Source of the DNA: Candidatus Uhrbacteria bacterium RIFCSPLOWO2_02_FULL_49_11
Lineage (GTDB): Bacteria; Patescibacteriota; Patescibacteriia; 2-02-FULL-49-11
DNA: 7,445 bases
NCBI GenBank assembly: GCA_001791465.1
Contig: MGER01000055.1
Span: 14,576 to 22,020, forward strand
Direction: 5' to 3'
Positions 4,973-7,445 of the stretch are shown here, one piece after another (positions within the stretch are counted from its first letter, which is position 1; each line of letters begins with the position of its first letter). Under the pieces are notes generated by a model that had not been told where the DNA came from, made no database searches, and saw only the letters and a program-made list of their open reading frames with translations. Made by a program: the position numbers and the translations under genes.

Positions 4973-6514
4973 ATGTCTTCGCAAGTATTGGTTATTGATT
5001 TTGGCGCGCAGTACAGCCATCTGATCGCCCGTAGGGTGCGCGAGTTGGGATTTTCCGCGGAGCTGGTATCTTTTCACACGCCGCTTGAGAGGCTCCGGCA
5101 GGCACACGCGATTATTCTTTCCGGAGGGCCTTCATCAGTATATACAGAGGGAGCGCCGCGCGTGCCGAGAGAATTGTTTGCGCTGGGCGTTCCCATTTTA
5201 GGGATATGCTATGGCCAGCAGCTGACGTGTTATCTCACCGGAGGGAAAGTGGTAAGAATGGAGAAGAGAGAATACGGCCCTGCGAGCGTAAAGATTGTCC
5301 GTGCATCGCCATTCACCGCAGGCCTCCCTCGGCAATTGAGAGTATGGATGTCCCATGGCGATGCCGTCGCGCGGCTCCCCAAAGACACACACGCATATGG
5401 CGTGACCGCGCATTCCCCATTTGCATTAGTGGGGGATAAGGACAAGAATATATGGGGCGTGCAATTCCATCCGGAAGTCGTGCATACGCAGTTTGGCAAA
5501 AAAATGATTGAGAATTTTCTGGTCCGTATTGCAGGCCTCACGCCGGATTGGTCTATGCCGTCGTTCGTGAGGTCAGCCATAGAGGAAATTAAAGCAAAGG
5601 CGGGCAAGGGATACGCGATCGCCGCGCTCTCCGGCGGCGTGGACTCGGCGGTGGCCACCACGCTCGTGCATCGCGCCCTCGGCCACCGGCTCACTGCGGT
5701 GTTCGTGAACCACGGCCTGCTTCGCTTGGGCGAGGAAAGAGAAGTGGCGCAGGCGATGCGGCGCATGCTGAAGGCGGATTTGAAGGTGGTGCGCGTGCCG
5801 CAATTATTTTTGAATAAATTAAAGGGGATAAGCGATCCGGAGGAGAAGAGGAAGATTATAGGACGAACTTTTATTGAAGTGTTCCAGAGGGAGGCAAAGC
5901 GCTTGAAATCAAAACCCTCTTTTCTAGTCCAAGGCACGCTCTATCCCGACGTGATTGAGTCGGCAATGGCGGGAAGCGGCAAGGCCGCGAGCACTATCAA
6001 AACGCACCACAACGTGGGAGGGCTGCCCGAGAAAATGCATCTGAAGCTTATCGAACCTCTGCGCACGCTCTTTAAAGATGAGGTAAGGGAGGTAGGAAGG
6101 ATTTTGGGGCTTCCTTCTGCGGTGGTTGGGCGCCAGCCGTTTCCCGGTCCCGGCCTTGCCGTGCGGATTGTGGGCGCGGTGGATGAAGGGCGTCTGAAGA
6201 CCCTCGCGCAGGCTGACGCGATCGTGCGCGAAACGCTAGATCCGCTCGCCAAAAAATTAAAATTGTGGCAATATTATGCTGCGTTTCTGCCGGAGGTGCG
6301 CTCCGTGGGCGTGCAGGGCGATGAGCGCACGTATGCGCATCCCGTGGTTGTGCGCGCGGTAACCTCCGAGGATGCCATGACCGCGGATTGGGCGCGCATT
6401 CCCGAGGACGTGCTCGCGCGCCTCGCCACGCGGATTACCAATGAGGTGGAGGGTGTCAACCGCGTCCTTTATGATCTCACCAGCAAACCGCCGGGCACCA
6501 TTGAGTGGGAATAG
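4973..6514 (+). CDS. guaA: GMP synthase (glutamine-hydrolysing)
   Basis: GMP synthase converts XMP to GMP using ATP and ammonia from glutamine, the step after GuaB. The 513 residues are full length and in the standard order. The N-terminal class I glutamine amidotransferase domain (about 1-190) has nucleophile Cys79 in GICYGQQ and the His166/Glu168 pair in FHPEV. The ATP-pyrophosphatase domain has the P-loop SGGVDS at 220-225. The C-terminal dimerisation domain contains HHNVGGLPE, FPGPGLAVRI and the terminal DLTSKPPGTIEWE. No key residue is missing. The ATG at 4973 gives the usual N-terminus, with VLVIDFGAQYSHLIARR right after it. No ribosome-binding site is visible; the gene follows the long CGAAT inverted repeat by 11 nt. 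A short GC hairpin (6517-6529) lies just after the stop, with no T tract. Confidence 0.98.
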   Translation: MSSQVLVIDFGAQYSHLIARRVRELGFSAELVSFHTPLERLRQAHAIILSGGPSSVYTEGAPRVPRELFALGVPILGICYGQQLTCYLTGGKVVRMEKREYGPASVKIVRASPFTAGLPRQLRVWMSHGDAVARLPKDTHAYGVTAHSPFALVGDKDKNIWGVQFHPEVVHTQFGKKMIENFLVRIAGLTPDWSMPSFVRSAIEEIKAKAGKGYAIAALSGGVDSAVATTLVHRALGHRLTAVFVNHGLLRLGEEREVAQAMRRMLKADLKVVRVPQLFLNKLKGISDPEEKRKIIGRTFIEVFQREAKRLKSKPSFLVQGTLYPDVIESAMAGSGKAASTIKTHHNVGGLPEKMHLKLIEPLRTLFKDEVREVGRILGLPSAVVGRQPFPGPGLAVRIVGAVDEGRLKTLAQADAIVRETLDPLAKKLKLWQYYAAFLPEVRSVGVQGDERTYAHPVVVRAVTSEDAMTADWARIPEDVLARLATRITNEVEGVNRVLYDLTSKPPGTIEWE

Positions 6515-6531
6515 ACCGCGCAGGGCGCGAT

Positions 6532-6611
6532 AATGTCAAAGTTCAAATTTCAAATGTCAAATTTGACATTGGATCTTTTAGGATTTTATTTGGCATTTGG
6601 ATTTTGACATT
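6532..6611 (+). repeat. Imperfect inverted repeat of 7-nt TCAAA units between guaA and dnaG
   Basis: CAAA cores begin at 6537, 6544, 6551 and 6558, exactly 7 nt apart. The right arm has TTTG cores ending at 6592, 6599 and 6606, also 7 nt apart. The outer AATGTCAAA (6532-6540) is complementary to TTTGACATT (6603-6611), and the inner AATGTCAAATTTGACATT (6553-6570) is a perfect 18-bp palindrome. A long hairpin or the shorter inner one could form. The repeat ends 15 nt before the dnaG start. TTGACA occurs twice (6563-6568 and 6604-6609) as a by-product of the unit sequence; neither has a convincing -10 partner. Confidence 0.78.
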
Positions 6612-6626
6612 GGGATTTTTCACTTT

Positions 6627-7445
6627 ATGTTCTCTCCTGTCGATGACATAAAATCGCGGCTGGATATCGTGGACATTATCCAAGAATACGTGCCGCTGAA
6701 GATGGCAGGCGCAAACCTCAAAGGTTTGTGTCCGTTTCATCGTGAAAAAACTCCTTCATTCATGGTGCACCGGGGAAGGCAGATGTGGCATTGTTTCGGG
6801 TGTAATCTTGGGGGAGACATGTTCACGTTTATCCAGAAGATCGAGAATATTGAATTTCCGGAAGCGTTGGAGGTCCTCGCGAAAAAAGCGAATGTTGAAT
6901 TGAAGCGGGAGGACCCGCAGCTTAGGAGCGAGCGGCAGAGGATGAGGGAGCTCCTTTCCGCGTCCGCGCAGTGGTTTGCGGTCCAGCTTCAAGGCGCGCA
7001 GGGCGCGGAAGCCCTGCGTTATTTAAAAGAAACGCGCGTGCTTATCCCTGATACGCTCGAGGAGTGGCTCTTAGGCTACGCACCTAAGGGTTGGGAGGAG
7101 CTCACCCGTTTTTTGCGCGCGAAAGGATACCGCGACCAGGAGATGGTGAACGCGGGCATGGCGCTTGCCGGACGCGCGCGCGGCGTGTATGATCGTTTCC
7201 GCGATAGGATTATGTTTCCCCTGCGCGACCACCATGGCGCTATCGTGGGGTTTACCGGCAGGCAGCTACATGAAAATAAAGAGGAGGGCGGTAAGTACGT
7301 GAATACGCCCGAGACGTTGTTGTACCACAAACGCGCGGTCCTTTTTGGACTCGATAAGGCGAAGCAGGACATACGCGCGCAAGGGATTGCGCTCGTGGTG
7401 GAAGGGCAAATGGATGTCATTTCCTTATGGCAAGCGGGCATCCGC
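6627..7445 (+). CDS. dnaG: DNA primase, N-terminal 273 residues, 3' end cut by window
   Basis: DnaG makes the RNA primers for chromosome replication at the fork. The reading frame is open from the ATG at 6627 to the last base. The CHC2 zinc-binding domain (about 1-100) shows all four ligands: Cys35 and His38 (LCPFH), Cys56 and Cys59 (HCFGC), with EKTPSF between them. The catalytic core follows: FPLRDHHGAIVGFTGR, then KYVNTPET, then FGLDKAK, and the start of the TOPRIM fold with Glu259 in VEGQMDV. The usual motif is VEGYMDV, so the Tyr is Gln261 here; the Glu and Asp are kept. The rest of TOPRIM and the helicase-binding domain lie beyond the window. The start is supported by the family-typical IKSRLDIVDIIQEYV immediately after it. 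No Shine-Dalgarno is seen, and the gene follows the TCAAA-unit inverted repeat. Confidence 0.96.
   Translation, partial: MFSPVDDIKSRLDIVDIIQEYVPLKMAGANLKGLCPFHREKTPSFMVHRGRQMWHCFGCNLGGDMFTFIQKIENIEFPEALEVLAKKANVELKREDPQLRSERQRMRELLSASAQWFAVQLQGAQGAEALRYLKETRVLIPDTLEEWLLGYAPKGWEELTRFLRAKGYRDQEMVNAGMALAGRARGVYDRFRDRIMFPLRDHHGAIVGFTGRQLHENKEEGGKYVNTPETLLYHKRAVLFGLDKAKQDIRAQGIALVVEGQMDVISLWQAGIR

Noticed and set aside
4801..4998. Small + strand frame running through the CGAAT repeat
   Set aside because: It overlaps the ends of two conserved genes in another frame and its sequence is dictated by the repeat; no start signal or recognisable protein feature.
5230..5937. Long open frame on the - strand across guaA
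   Set aside because: It is antisense to highly conserved GMP synthase domains, its product shows no recognisable motif, and long antisense frames are common in GC-rich genes.
6517..6529. GC hairpin after guaA as a terminator
   Set aside because: The stem is only five base pairs (CGCGC/GCGCG) and is followed by ATAATG rather than a T tract. The same 13 bases recur inside dnaG at 6995-7007, where they fit conserved coding sequence.
6563..6609. Perfect TTGACA boxes as -35 elements for dnaG
   Set aside because: They arise from the repeat unit TTTGACATT and have no good -10 at 16-18 bp: the second would place it inside the coding region, and the first reaches only TTATTT.

Overview
The window is a gene-dense bacterial segment with every recognisable gene on the + strand. 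The best guess is a candidate-phyla-radiation (Patescibacteria/Parcubacteria-like) genome. This rests on the small-genome style, the sortase and CAP surface genes, a shortened IMP dehydrogenase, the lack of convincing Shine-Dalgarno sequences, promoters that seem to fire at the start codon, and AT-rich spacers full of short repeats. The phylum is an inference. The conserved C-terminal APNY of IMP dehydrogenase is followed directly by an in-frame TGA, so TGA is a stop here; this argues against the UGA=Gly code of Gracilibacteria and Absconditabacteria.

Layout. (1) 3-1625: the 3' part of a sortase gene, then a membrane-anchored CAP/SCP protein, closed by a Rho-independent terminator at 1646-1669. 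(2) 1672-2508: a -10 element directly against the start codon of a patatin-like phospholipase gene. (3) 2544-6514: a consensus promoter, then a purine cluster: a CBS-less IMP dehydrogenase (guaB), an adenosine-deaminase-superfamily enzyme and GMP synthase (guaA). (4) 6627-7445: the first 273 codons of DNA primase (dnaG), cut by the window end.

Function. GuaB (IMP to XMP) and GuaA (XMP to GMP) form the guanylate branch. The deaminase between them keeps the zinc and catalytic residues of the family but has Gly at both positions where adenosine deaminases use Asp to contact the 5'-OH and the purine N7. One idea is that it acts on a nucleotide such as AMP, which would give AMP to IMP to XMP to GMP in one cluster.

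The least explained signal is in the spacers. The three gaps guaB/deaminase, deaminase/guaA and guaA/dnaG are similar in length (129, 132 and 112 nt). Each is filled by a long imperfect inverted repeat made of short phased units: 7-nt units in the first and third, about 10.5-nt units in the second. The same 7-nt unit (GTTCAAA) also occurs inside guaB, where two copies on each side flank a GC-rich hairpin exactly where the tandem CBS module normally sits. No tRNA, rRNA, CRISPR array or transposase gene was seen.
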